Source of the DNA: Ignavibacteriales bacterium
GTDB taxonomy: Bacteria > Bacteroidota > Ignavibacteria > Ignavibacteriales > SURF-24
NCBI GenBank assembly: GCA_026390815.1
Contig: JAPLFH010000046.1
Location: forward strand, 1 to 64,000
Reading direction: 5' to 3'
DNA: 64,000 nucleotides
The translations under genes and the position numbers were made by a program. The notes below the pieces were generated by a model. The model saw only the letters and a program-made list of their open reading frames with translations. It was not told the DNA's origin and made no database searches. Shown piece after piece: positions 57,135 through 64,000 of the stretch. Within the stretch, counting starts at the first letter, position 1. Each line of letters starts with the position of its first letter.

Positions 57135-58046
57135 ATGAAAATAATTTTTATGGGCACTCCGGATTTTGCTTTTCCTTCTCTGCAGGCAATTATTGAAAGA
57201 AAACACACAGTGGAAGTGGTTGTTACTGCGCCGGATAAAGAACGCGGTAGAGGACAGAAGTTAACTTATACACCGGTAAAAGAATTTGCACTTCAGAAAA
57301 ATATAACAGTACTTCAGCCGGAAAACTTAAGAGACGAAAATTTTATTAATCAACTTAAAGAAATTAATGCCGAAGTTTTTGTTATTGTAGCATTCAGAAT
57401 TCTTCCAAAAGAAGTTTTTACTTTGCCAAAGAAAGGTACCTTTAATTTACATGGTTCGCTTTTACCAAAATACAGAGGTGCCGCTCCAATCCAATGGGCA
57501 ATTATAAATGGTGAGACTGAAACCGGGTTAACTACTTTCTTTCTTCAGGAAAAAGTTGATACGGGGAATATTATCCTGCAAGAAAAAGTTGAAATTATAA
57601 ATGATGATAATTTTGGTTCACTCCACGATAAAATGAGTTTACTTGGTGCTTCTGTAGTATTGAAAACTCTTGAGTTGATTGAACAGAATAAAGTTGAAAT
57701 GAAGATGCAGGATAACCTGTTTGCAACACCGGCACCGAAGATTACAAAGCAAATCTGCCAGGTAGATTGGAATGAACCAGCCGAAAAAATTCATAACCTG
57801 GTTAGAGGATTATCTCCATATCCAGGGGCATTCTTTTTTAACAATGGAAAACAGATTAAGATTTATAAAACTTCTATTAATAAAGAGATAAAACTAATAG
57901 CCGGGGAAATTCTTCAAACCAAAACTGAGGCAGTGATAGGCTGCGGAAGTAACTCTCTTAACATTATCGAGATCCAACCTGAAGGAAGAAAACGAATGAT
58001 GATTGAAGAATTCCTTAGAGGATATACTTTAATTGTGGATTTATGA
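57135..58046 (+). CDS. fmt: methionyl-tRNA formyltransferase
   Basis: 303 residues. N-terminal IIFMGTPDFAFPSLQAI and the formyl-transfer motif NLHGSLLPKYRGAAPIQWAI with the catalytic Asn/His/Asp region are clear, followed by the C-terminal tRNA-binding domain (EIIQTKTEAVIGCGS-like). It formylates initiator Met-tRNA, the substrate later processed by Def. Confidence 0.95.
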   Translation: MKIIFMGTPDFAFPSLQAIIERKHTVEVVVTAPDKERGRGQKLTYTPVKEFALQKNITVLQPENLRDENFINQLKEINAEVFVIVAFRILPKEVFTLPKKGTFNLHGSLLPKYRGAAPIQWAIINGETETGLTTFFLQEKVDTGNIILQEKVEIINDDNFGSLHDKMSLLGASVVLKTLELIEQNKVEMKMQDNLFATPAPKITKQICQVDWNEPAEKIHNLVRGLSPYPGAFFFNNGKQIKIYKTSINKEIKLIAGEILQTKTEAVIGCGSNSLNIIEIQPEGRKRMMIEEFLRGYTLIVDL

Positions 58047-58095
58047 TTGCTGGTTGTGGATTGACGATCAACAGTTAACAAAAAGCCTATCAGTA

Positions 58096-58144
58096 TCTAC
58101 CATCTTCACTCTTAATTCTTCACTCTCCGTTCTTCACTCTTCAC
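58096..58144 (+). repeat. TCTTCAC heptamer array
   Basis: Seven consecutive 7-base units: TCTACCA, TCTTCAC, TCTTAAT, TCTTCAC, TCTCCGT, TCTTCAC, TCTTCAC, followed by six T (58145-58150). Four units are identical. Non-coding, between fmt and the PLP-enzyme gene. Confidence 0.7.
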
Positions 58145-58207
58145 TTTTTTGCAATTCATTTTAAGAATACTAAATTTGAAAAGAAGAAAAATAAATTGAG
58201 GTAAATA

Positions 58208-59380
58208 ATGGGCTTTTCTACTGATGCAATTCACGCGGGACAAATTCCTGATCCAACAACCGGCGCTGTAATAACGCCTATTTATCAAACAACAACTTAT
58301 GCTCACGATGAACTTGGAAAAACGAAAGGATACCATTATGGCAGAACTCATAATCTTACAAGAGAAGCCTTGGAAAAAAATATTGCATCGCTGGAAAAAG
58401 GCAAATATGGAATTGCTTTTTCTTCCGGAGTTGCAGCTGAACATGCATTAACCGGATTATTAAAACCGGGTGATCATGTAATTGCAACCAACAATTTATA
58501 TGGCGGCACTTATCGTTTGTATGAATTAATCATGAAAGAATATGGTCTAGAATTTTCCTGGTTGGATACTAGTAACTTGAAAAATGTTTTTTCTGCTATT
58601 AAACCAAACACTAAAATGGTCTTTGTAGAAACACCAACTAATCCTTTGCTTACGCTTACTGATTTAAAGAAATTGGCGGTTTTATGCAAAAATAAAGGTT
58701 TGATCAGTGTAGTCGATAATACATTTGCCACGCCATATTTCCAGAATCCTTTACTATTTGGAATTGATATTGTCGTTCATAGTACAACCAAATATCTTAA
58801 TGGACATAGTGATGTAATTGGTGGAATGATAATTACAAATAATGATGGAATAAATAAAAAACTAAGATTCACCCAAAATGCAATCGGAGCCATTCCGTCT
58901 CCATTCGATTGTTGGCTTACTTTACGTTCTACCAAGACTCTTGCTGTTAGAATGGAGCGGCATAATTTTAACGCAATGCAAATTGCTAAATATTTTAGTG
59001 GGGAAGGAGAGAACAAGAGTAAGAGTAAGAACGAGATCAAGAATAAGATTAAGAAAGTAATTTATCCAGGATTACAGGAACATCCATTCCATTCATTAGC
59101 TAAAAGGCAAATGCGCGGATTTGGTGGAATGCTATCTCTTGAACTAAAAGATTTTGATATTGCAAAAAGACTTTTAAACAATGTAAAGATTTTTACTTTA
59201 GCTGAAAGTCTTGGTGGAGTAGAAAGTTTAATCAGTCACCCGGCAACGATGTCTCACGCATCGGTTCCAAAAGAAGAGAGAGAAAAGTTTGGTATTACAG
59301 ACAGCCTTGTGCGTCTTTCAGTTGGGATTGAAGATGTTGAAGATTTAATTGAAGACATAGAGAATGCACTGAATGTTTGA
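58208..59380 (+). CDS. trans-sulfuration PLP enzyme (cystathionine gamma-synthase/lyase type)
   Basis: 390 residues of the Cys/Met metabolism PLP family. The PLP lysine is in HSTTKYLNGHSDVIGG; other motifs are YGRTHNLTREALE, SSGVAAEHALTGL, DNTFATPYFQNPL and KRQMRGFGGMLSLEL. Synthase and lyase activities cannot be separated here. An unusual in-frame hexamer repeat (59009-59056) inserts a Lys/Asn/Ser/Ile-rich loop of 16 residues (about 268-283) just before VIYPGL. GAGGTAAATA precedes the start. Confidence 0.92.
   Translation: MGFSTDAIHAGQIPDPTTGAVITPIYQTTTYAHDELGKTKGYHYGRTHNLTREALEKNIASLEKGKYGIAFSSGVAAEHALTGLLKPGDHVIATNNLYGGTYRLYELIMKEYGLEFSWLDTSNLKNVFSAIKPNTKMVFVETPTNPLLTLTDLKKLAVLCKNKGLISVVDNTFATPYFQNPLLFGIDIVVHSTTKYLNGHSDVIGGMIITNNDGINKKLRFTQNAIGAIPSPFDCWLTLRSTKTLAVRMERHNFNAMQIAKYFSGEGENKSKSKNEIKNKIKKVIYPGLQEHPFHSLAKRQMRGFGGMLSLELKDFDIAKRLLNNVKIFTLAESLGGVESLISHPATMSHASVPKEEREKFGITDSLVRLSVGIEDVEDLIEDIENALNV
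59009..59056 (+). repeat. in-frame AAGAGT-type hexamer repeat inside a CDS
   Basis: Eight 6-base units (GAGAAC, AAGAGT, AAGAGT, AAGAAC, GAGATC, AAGAAT, AAGATT, AAGAAA) keep the reading frame and encode ENKSKSKNEIKNKIKK. The family normally has no such loop here. Confidence 0.85.
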
Positions 59381-59395
59381 ACCTTCGAGGTTTTT
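59379..59395 (+). other. small hairpin after the PLP-enzyme gene
   Basis: AACCT-TCG-AGGTT (59380-59392) with a TTT run after it; a weak terminator or repeat-derived hairpin overlapping the end of the gene. Confidence 0.4.
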
Positions 59396-59472
59396 AGAAC
59401 TTCGAATGTCCTTCATTCTGGCTTTTAAGAAATCATTTAGATGATTATTTTGTAAATAAAAATGGAGGCAAT

Positions 59473-60798
59473 ATGGCTGATTTAAAATCCAATGGCGAAC
59501 AAAAAATTGTTGATGATACAAAATACTCCATGGATACTCACCTGATTTATGGAAAGAACATTACAACAAAATGGGATTATTCACATCACGTTGTTTCACC
59601 AATATCCTCTTCTACAACTTTCAGGTTGGATTCAGTTGAACGAGGTGCGCAAGGATTTATTAGCTTTGCTAATACTCCAAGCATGCACGAAGATGAAACT
59701 CCAATTTATATTTACGATCGACTTGGCGAACCTAACAAAGATATTTTAGAAGAGAATCTTGCTTATGTAGAAAAAGGTGAAATGGCAGTTACTTTTGCAA
59801 CAGGAATGGGCGCAATTTCCGGAGTTCTTGGGGCATTAACAAAAACTGGTGATGAAATAATCGTTCATACAACACTTTATGGCTGCACAATTTCTCTTTT
59901 TAATAATTGGTATCCGCGATATAACATCAAAGTTCCTAAAATAGATTTAACTAAAGCAGAAAATCTATTAAAGATTTTGAACGAAAATACAAAGGTTGTT
60001 TATTTTGAAACGCCTGCTAATCCAAATATGGATATAATTGATATAAGAGCAATCGCTGAAATTCTTGAGGATGTAAACAACAAACGGGATGAAAAAAATC
60101 ACGTAAAGATTGTAGTAGATAATACTTTTTCAACTCCATTTTGCCAGCGACCGCTTGAGTTTGGTGCCGATTTTGTCGTTCATTCATTAACTAAAGGAAT
60201 CGGCGGGTTTGGTACAGATATGGGTGGAGTTGTTATTGGAAAAAAATCTTACCGCGATATGGTTCTTCTTTATCGTAAAGATTTTGGTGGAGTTCTAAAT
60301 ACTAAAAGCGCCTGGGCTATTCTCACTTACGGATTGCCATCCTTGGCAGTTAGACAAAGACAGCAAGTAAAATCTGCGCAGCGTGTTGCGGAGTATTTAA
60401 ACTCTCATCCAAAAGTATCGCATGTAAATTATCCGGGATTACCAAACTTCAAATATTATGAATTAGCAAATAAACAAATGAAAGATTTCAATGGAAACTT
60501 TGCTCCGGGAAGTTTAATCTACTTTGTACTTAAAGGTAATACTCCTGAAGAAACACGGGAGAGAGGCAGGTTATTCATGAATTATGTTGCTGACAATGCT
60601 TACACGATGACGCTGGCAGTGAGTCTTGGACATACAAGAACATTAATTGAGCATCCAGCTTCGATGACCCATTCTGTTGTTCCATCAGATCAATTGTTGG
60701 AGAATGGAATTGATGCCGGTGGAATCAGGCTGGCATTAGGTTTGGAAAATGTTGATGATGTTCTTCTTGATTTGGAAGACTGCTTGAAAGTGATTTGA
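59473..60798 (+). CDS. trans-sulfuration PLP enzyme, second paralogue
   Basis: 441 residues, the same fold family as the preceding gene but longer at the N-terminus and in several loops (O-acetylhomoserine/methionine-gamma-lyase-like region). The PLP lysine is in HSLTKGIGGFGTDMGG, with DNTFSTPFCQRPLEFGAD upstream. The preceding AATGGAGGCAAT is a strong ribosome site. Probably acts with the neighbouring paralogue in methionine/cysteine interconversion; the exact reaction is not certain. Confidence 0.9.
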   Translation: MADLKSNGEQKIVDDTKYSMDTHLIYGKNITTKWDYSHHVVSPISSSTTFRLDSVERGAQGFISFANTPSMHEDETPIYIYDRLGEPNKDILEENLAYVEKGEMAVTFATGMGAISGVLGALTKTGDEIIVHTTLYGCTISLFNNWYPRYNIKVPKIDLTKAENLLKILNENTKVVYFETPANPNMDIIDIRAIAEILEDVNNKRDEKNHVKIVVDNTFSTPFCQRPLEFGADFVVHSLTKGIGGFGTDMGGVVIGKKSYRDMVLLYRKDFGGVLNTKSAWAILTYGLPSLAVRQRQQVKSAQRVAEYLNSHPKVSHVNYPGLPNFKYYELANKQMKDFNGNFAPGSLIYFVLKGNTPEETRERGRLFMNYVADNAYTMTLAVSLGHTRTLIEHPASMTHSVVPSDQLLENGIDAGGIRLALGLENVDDVLLDLEDCLKVI

Positions 60799-60803
60799 AA
60801 ATG

Positions 60804-60961
60804 TAGAATACAGAATACAGAACTCAGAAAACAGAATTAAGAAGTTAGTAGTTGTAAGACTGAAAATGGGACATGAAGATTGAGAAATGAATTCTTTGAA
60901 TAAAGAATGAAGATTAATAATTAAAATTCTGAATCCTGACTTCTTACTACTGAATACTTAT
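60804..60961 (+). repeat. CAGAATA-type heptamer array with complementary arm
   Basis: Units TAGAATA, CAGAATA, CAGAACT, CAGAAAA, CAGAATT, AAGAAGT, TAGTAGT fill 60804-60852. About 75 bases later TTCTGAA, TCCTGAC, TTCTTAC, TACTGAA, TACTTAT (60927-60961) repeat at the same period on the complementary strand; TAAGAAGT and ACTTCTTA are exact complements. Non-coding, directly before the T9SS cargo gene. Confidence 0.65.
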
Positions 60962-60978
60962 AAAAGGAGGTAAATGAA

Positions 60979-62316
60979 ATGAAAAAAATAATCGCGTTTT
61001 TCATTTTTATCATTCCTGTTTTTCTAAATGCTCAATTGCAAAGTGCCGGTTTGCAAGGAATGAATATTTACAGCTTAGCCCAATATGGTGATGCAGTTTA
61101 CGTTGGAACCGATGATGGCGTATACTGGATTAGACCACATTTCAGTTATTGGAGGACTTTTGGATTACAAGGTAAAAAAATTAAATCTGTCTATCCTCAT
61201 CAATACGGTGCAATTGGAACAGCAATTACTGTTTCGGTACTGCGTGATAGTATTTCTTCAAACGAACCATTAATATATTGTACCTCAGATTTGGGGCAGA
61301 CGTGGATTGTAAAAGATTCCGGTATAGTTAGAAATGATATTCCTTATTTAAAAGATATTAACGGATTTCCCTCACCACTAATTTGCGGAGAAACTTTTGC
61401 TGGTGGATTTGGAAAATTATACCGGAGAGATTTGAATAGTCCAACGTGGGAAAAAGTTTTTGATATTGGAATTGGGCAATTGAATGTGGTTGAAGCAAAT
61501 CAGCAAACTGCTGATGTTTGGGTTGGTGGAGAAACGACAATCTTTGCTCCATATATTTCCAAATCTGAAGATAAAGGTAAGACCTGGCTAACTTTTTATC
61601 CAAACTTAAACGGTGATAATGCCTGCAACTCAATTTTGTTTGATGATAATGATACAAACATTGTTTATGCCGGAATGGAAGGCTCGGTAATTAAATCTAC
61701 TGATAGAGGAGAAACCTGGAATCCCACAAAATTAACGGGAACTCTGTATTATTTTAATGCACTCGCAAAAGATTATCTTACCAGCACTATTTTTGCGGGT
61801 GGTTCAACAAATGAGAATTATTTTGGGTTATTTGGAAGTTCTGATGGTGGTGAATCCTGGTATCAGATAGCTCCAATACCTACAGTTATGTTAAAAGGTA
61901 TTTCGAGTCTGCAGGTTGTTGTAAGCTCTTGGTGCTGCGAAAGAAATCTCTATGTCGGAACGTTAGGTGATGGAATTTATACTTATCATTTGAAAGTAAT
62001 TGATGAAGTTCTGGATGAAAACCAAGATCCCCTACAATTTCATCTTTCACAAAATTATCCTAATCCATTCAATCCAACTACAGCGATTTCATATGTCATA
62101 CCTAAATCGTCATTCGTAGTTCTAAAAGTTTTTGATGTTTTAGGAAATGAAGTTTCAACTCTGGTAAATGAGAATAAGCTTGCAGGAAGTTACGCAGTTT
62201 ATTTTAATATTAAAGATCTGCCTGAAGGAAAGGCTGGTCTTTCATCCGGGATTTATTTTTACAAACTTCAAGTTGATAATTATATTCAAACGAGAAAAAT
62301 GACCATTCTGAAATAA
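60979..62316 (+). CDS. T9SS-secreted protein with BNR repeats
   Basis: 445 residues. Signal peptide (MKKIIAFFIFIIPVFLNAQ), then Asp-box repeats SEDKGKTW, STDRGETW, SSDGGESW, a sialidase/beta-propeller-like pattern. The C-terminus is a type IX sorting domain: LSQNYPNPFNPTTAISYVIP ... DVLGNEVSTLVNE ... SGIYFYKLQ ... RKMTILK. A 7-residue insertion (PEGKAGL) interrupts the end of this domain. GGAGG is 8 bases before the ATG; a minor ATG 5 bases earlier runs into a stop. No T9SS machinery lies in the window. Confidence 0.92.
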   Translation: MKKIIAFFIFIIPVFLNAQLQSAGLQGMNIYSLAQYGDAVYVGTDDGVYWIRPHFSYWRTFGLQGKKIKSVYPHQYGAIGTAITVSVLRDSISSNEPLIYCTSDLGQTWIVKDSGIVRNDIPYLKDINGFPSPLICGETFAGGFGKLYRRDLNSPTWEKVFDIGIGQLNVVEANQQTADVWVGGETTIFAPYISKSEDKGKTWLTFYPNLNGDNACNSILFDDNDTNIVYAGMEGSVIKSTDRGETWNPTKLTGTLYYFNALAKDYLTSTIFAGGSTNENYFGLFGSSDGGESWYQIAPIPTVMLKGISSLQVVVSSWCCERNLYVGTLGDGIYTYHLKVIDEVLDENQDPLQFHLSQNYPNPFNPTTAISYVIPKSSFVVLKVFDVLGNEVSTLVNENKLAGSYAVYFNIKDLPEGKAGLSSGIYFYKLQVDNYIQTRKMTILK

Positions 62317-62425
62317 AAGTGATTAATAAAAAACATCAATTTCAACTCATTTCATTTTTACTTTTTTAGTATAGCTATAATTTCATAGTTTTACATCAAG
62401 AATTATTTAGAAAGAATTTTATAAG

Positions 62426-63166
62426 ATGATTGTTTTAAAAAGTATCCTGTTCAATCAATTCCCGGAATTAATTTTTGGTTTTAGTACTAAAGTATGGAAT
62501 AATGAAATTCCTCCTTACTATTTCAACCTTTCACTTAGTGTTGGTGATGATGAGGAAATAGTAAAAAAAAACCGTGAGCAATTTTTTAACTTTCTTGAAT
62601 TAGGATTAGATAAAATTGTATTTCAAAAGCAAATCCATAGCGATATTGTTAAGTACGTGGATAAACCTGGTTTTTCAGGCGAAGGTGATTCTTTAATTAC
62701 TGATAAACCAAATATTGGATTGGCGGTATCTGTCGGTGATTGCACACCAATCTTTATTTACGATAAACTAAATAAAGTGATTTCTGCTGTTCATTCCGGT
62801 TGGCGTAGCACTCAGAAACAAATCCTTAAAAAAACTCTTCAAAAACTAAAAGATGATTTCAATTCTCAACCAGAAAATATTTATGCTTATATCGGTCCAT
62901 CAATTACACAAAAAAATTATGAAGTTGGAAACGAAGTTGCGGAATTGTTTGATCCGAAATATTCAATGCCAGTAGGTGAAAAATTTCTGCTTAATGTTCA
63001 AAAAGTAAATTATGATATGTTAATTAAATTTGGTATTCCTTCCACTCACATCCAGGTTTCTAATCTTTGCACTTATGAATCCAAAAACATGCTTCACTCC
63101 TACCGAAGAGATGGTGCAAAATCAGGTCGTTCTTATGGTGTATTAGCGTTTAAAAGTAAATTATGA
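62426..63166 (+). CDS. pgeF: PgeF/YfiH family (laccase-domain) protein
   Basis: 246 residues. Metal/active-site residues H in QIHSDIV, C in VGDCTPIF and H in AVHSGWRS match the YfiH family (DUF152), known as a peptidoglycan-editing factor and purine-nucleoside-active enzyme. Two residues differ from the most common AVHAGWRG. It overlaps the EamA gene by 4 bases. Confidence 0.9.
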   Translation: MIVLKSILFNQFPELIFGFSTKVWNNEIPPYYFNLSLSVGDDEEIVKKNREQFFNFLELGLDKIVFQKQIHSDIVKYVDKPGFSGEGDSLITDKPNIGLAVSVGDCTPIFIYDKLNKVISAVHSGWRSTQKQILKKTLQKLKDDFNSQPENIYAYIGPSITQKNYEVGNEVAELFDPKYSMPVGEKFLLNVQKVNYDMLIKFGIPSTHIQVSNLCTYESKNMLHSYRRDGAKSGRSYGVLAFKSKL

Positions 63167-64000
63167 AATCAGAAAATTTAAAAACTTTTTTAGGCTATAT
63201 AGTAATTTGCCTGGTTTGGGGTTCTACCTGGATGGCAATACGGATAGGGTTGGATTCAATGCCACCACTGCTTTCTGCGGGATTCAGATTTCTACTTGCT
63301 TCTGTATTTGTATTAATAATAATGCGGTTTATGGGATTAAGAATTCAAGTTGATGGAACTTCACTTATTATTTACCTGGTAATGTGTATCTTCTCTTACA
63401 TATTACCATTTGGATTTGTTTATTGGGGGGAAAAATATGTAAACTCCGGAGTTGCTTCCATTTTATTCGCATCGTTTCCGTTGTTTGTCGCTGTCTTTTC
63501 CAAGATGGCTTTTCCTAAAGATAGAATTGGCAATTTTAGTTTAATTGGAATAATCGCCGGCTTTGCTGGTATCGTTGTAATTTTCTCGAATGATCTCTCT
63601 ATGAACCTTACACTTAATCTTTATGGGATGATAGTTATTGTTCTTAGTTCATTAATGCAAGCAGGTATAGCGGTTGCAATAAAAAAATATGGGAAGCATT
63701 TAAATCCACTTTCTATGAACTTCATTCCTATTTTTTTTGCAGGAATTGTTCTAACTCTTGTTGGTTGGATGTTTGAGGATACAACTTCAATGAAAATAGA
63801 TTCCAAAGCTGTATTTACAGTAACATATCTGGCGTTGTTTGGGACGGTTGTTGCGTTTACAACTTACTACTGGCTATTGAAAAGAATGAGCGTAGTATTT
63901 TTATCGCTTAGTTCTTTCATTACTCCAATTATTGCAGTAATTGTTGGCTGGATTTTTCTTAATGAAAAATTAAGTGAAAGAACTTTATTAGGCAGTTTAC
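63163..64000 (+). CDS. EamA-family (DMT) transporter, 5' part
   Basis: An open frame from the ATG at 63163 to the window edge, 279 codons with no stop. N-terminal VICLVWGSTWMAIRIGLDSMPP is a signature of EamA drug/metabolite transporters, with repeats of paired hydrophobic helices (about ten) and LSSFITPIIAVIVGWIFLNE in the second half. Substrate unknown. It is truncated by the window end. Confidence 0.9.
   Translation, partial: MKSENLKTFLGYIVICLVWGSTWMAIRIGLDSMPPLLSAGFRFLLASVFVLIIMRFMGLRIQVDGTSLIIYLVMCIFSYILPFGFVYWGEKYVNSGVASILFASFPLFVAVFSKMAFPKDRIGNFSLIGIIAGFAGIVVIFSNDLSMNLTLNLYGMIVIVLSSLMQAGIAVAIKKYGKHLNPLSMNFIPIFFAGIVLTLVGWMFEDTTSMKIDSKAVFTVTYLALFGTVVAFTTYYWLLKRMSVVFLSLSSFITPIIAVIVGWIFLNEKLSERTLLGSL

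Noticed and set aside
60974-60982. Micro-frame ATG AAA TGA before the T9SS cargo gene
   Set aside because: The ATG five bases later is better spaced from GGAGG and starts a clear signal peptide; the micro-frame is probably accidental.

Overview
The window reads as chromosomal DNA from an AT-rich member of the Bacteroidota/Chlorobiota (FCB) group, most likely the class Ignavibacteria. Evidence: a protein at 60979-62316 ends in a type IX secretion (Por) sorting domain with the SQNYPNPFNPTT signature; murB and ddl are absent from the division/cell-wall cluster; and the genes are AT-rich. Unlike many Bacteroidota, several genes carry strong Shine-Dalgarno sequences (ftsZ, rpsA, catalase, hsp20, dnaK). 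The lineage is inferred; no search was possible. No CRISPR array, insertion sequence, prophage or integrase was seen.

Layout. 1-4203: the 3' part of an rRNA operon (16S partial, tRNA-Ile, tRNA-Ala, 23S, 5S, terminator). 4354-7785: an unknown gene, a 450-bp gap, a small membrane-anchored protein, an ECF-like sigma factor and its zinc-finger/FecR anti-sigma partner. 7805-12418 (minus): dnaX, a free-methionine-sulfoxide reductase and lon. 12657-17762: inositol-monophosphatase family gene, cmk, ispH, a HEPN/MNT toxin-antitoxin-like pair whose HEPN gene is frameshifted, and rpsA. 17859-25448: mtaB, truA, a short-chain dehydrogenase, an enoyl-CoA hydratase and several envelope proteins of unknown function. 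25697-42091: a long, mostly overlapping dcw cluster (mraZ, rsmH, ftsL, ftsI, murE, murF, mraY, murD, ftsW, murG, a PH-like membrane protein, murC, ftsQ, ftsA, ftsZ) closed by an elaborate RNA structure. 42376-47476: a GAF/PP2C phosphatase (minus), a catalase, an outer-membrane-like protein and rfbB. 47543-50236 (minus): cysteine desulfurase, coaX, birA. 50503-53377: hsp20-dnaK-hsp20 chaperone operon with a sigma-54-like promoter. 53622-58046: M1 peptidase, membrane protein, def, fmt. 58208-60798: two trans-sulfuration PLP enzymes. 60979-64000: T9SS cargo, a PgeF/YfiH protein and a partial EamA transporter.

How the genes work together. The dcw block makes lipid II (MurC-F, MraY, MurG), polymerises and crosslinks it at the septum (FtsW, FtsI) and builds the divisome (FtsZ, FtsA, FtsQ, FtsL), probably under MraZ control through phased boxes upstream of mraZ. 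Lon, the HSP20/DnaK operon, catalase and the methionine-sulfoxide reductase form a scattered stress-response set. Def and Fmt act at the two ends of the N-formyl-methionine cycle.

The most notable observations are: an A10 tract in dnaX placed to yield a gamma-length product by slippage; the frameshifted HEPN gene in the cmk-ispH-rpsA neighbourhood; a hexamer-repeat insertion inside a PLP enzyme plus three intergenic heptamer arrays; a sigma-54-like promoter before the chaperone operon; and a branched terminator-like structure after ftsZ. I did not find a clearly new multi-gene system.
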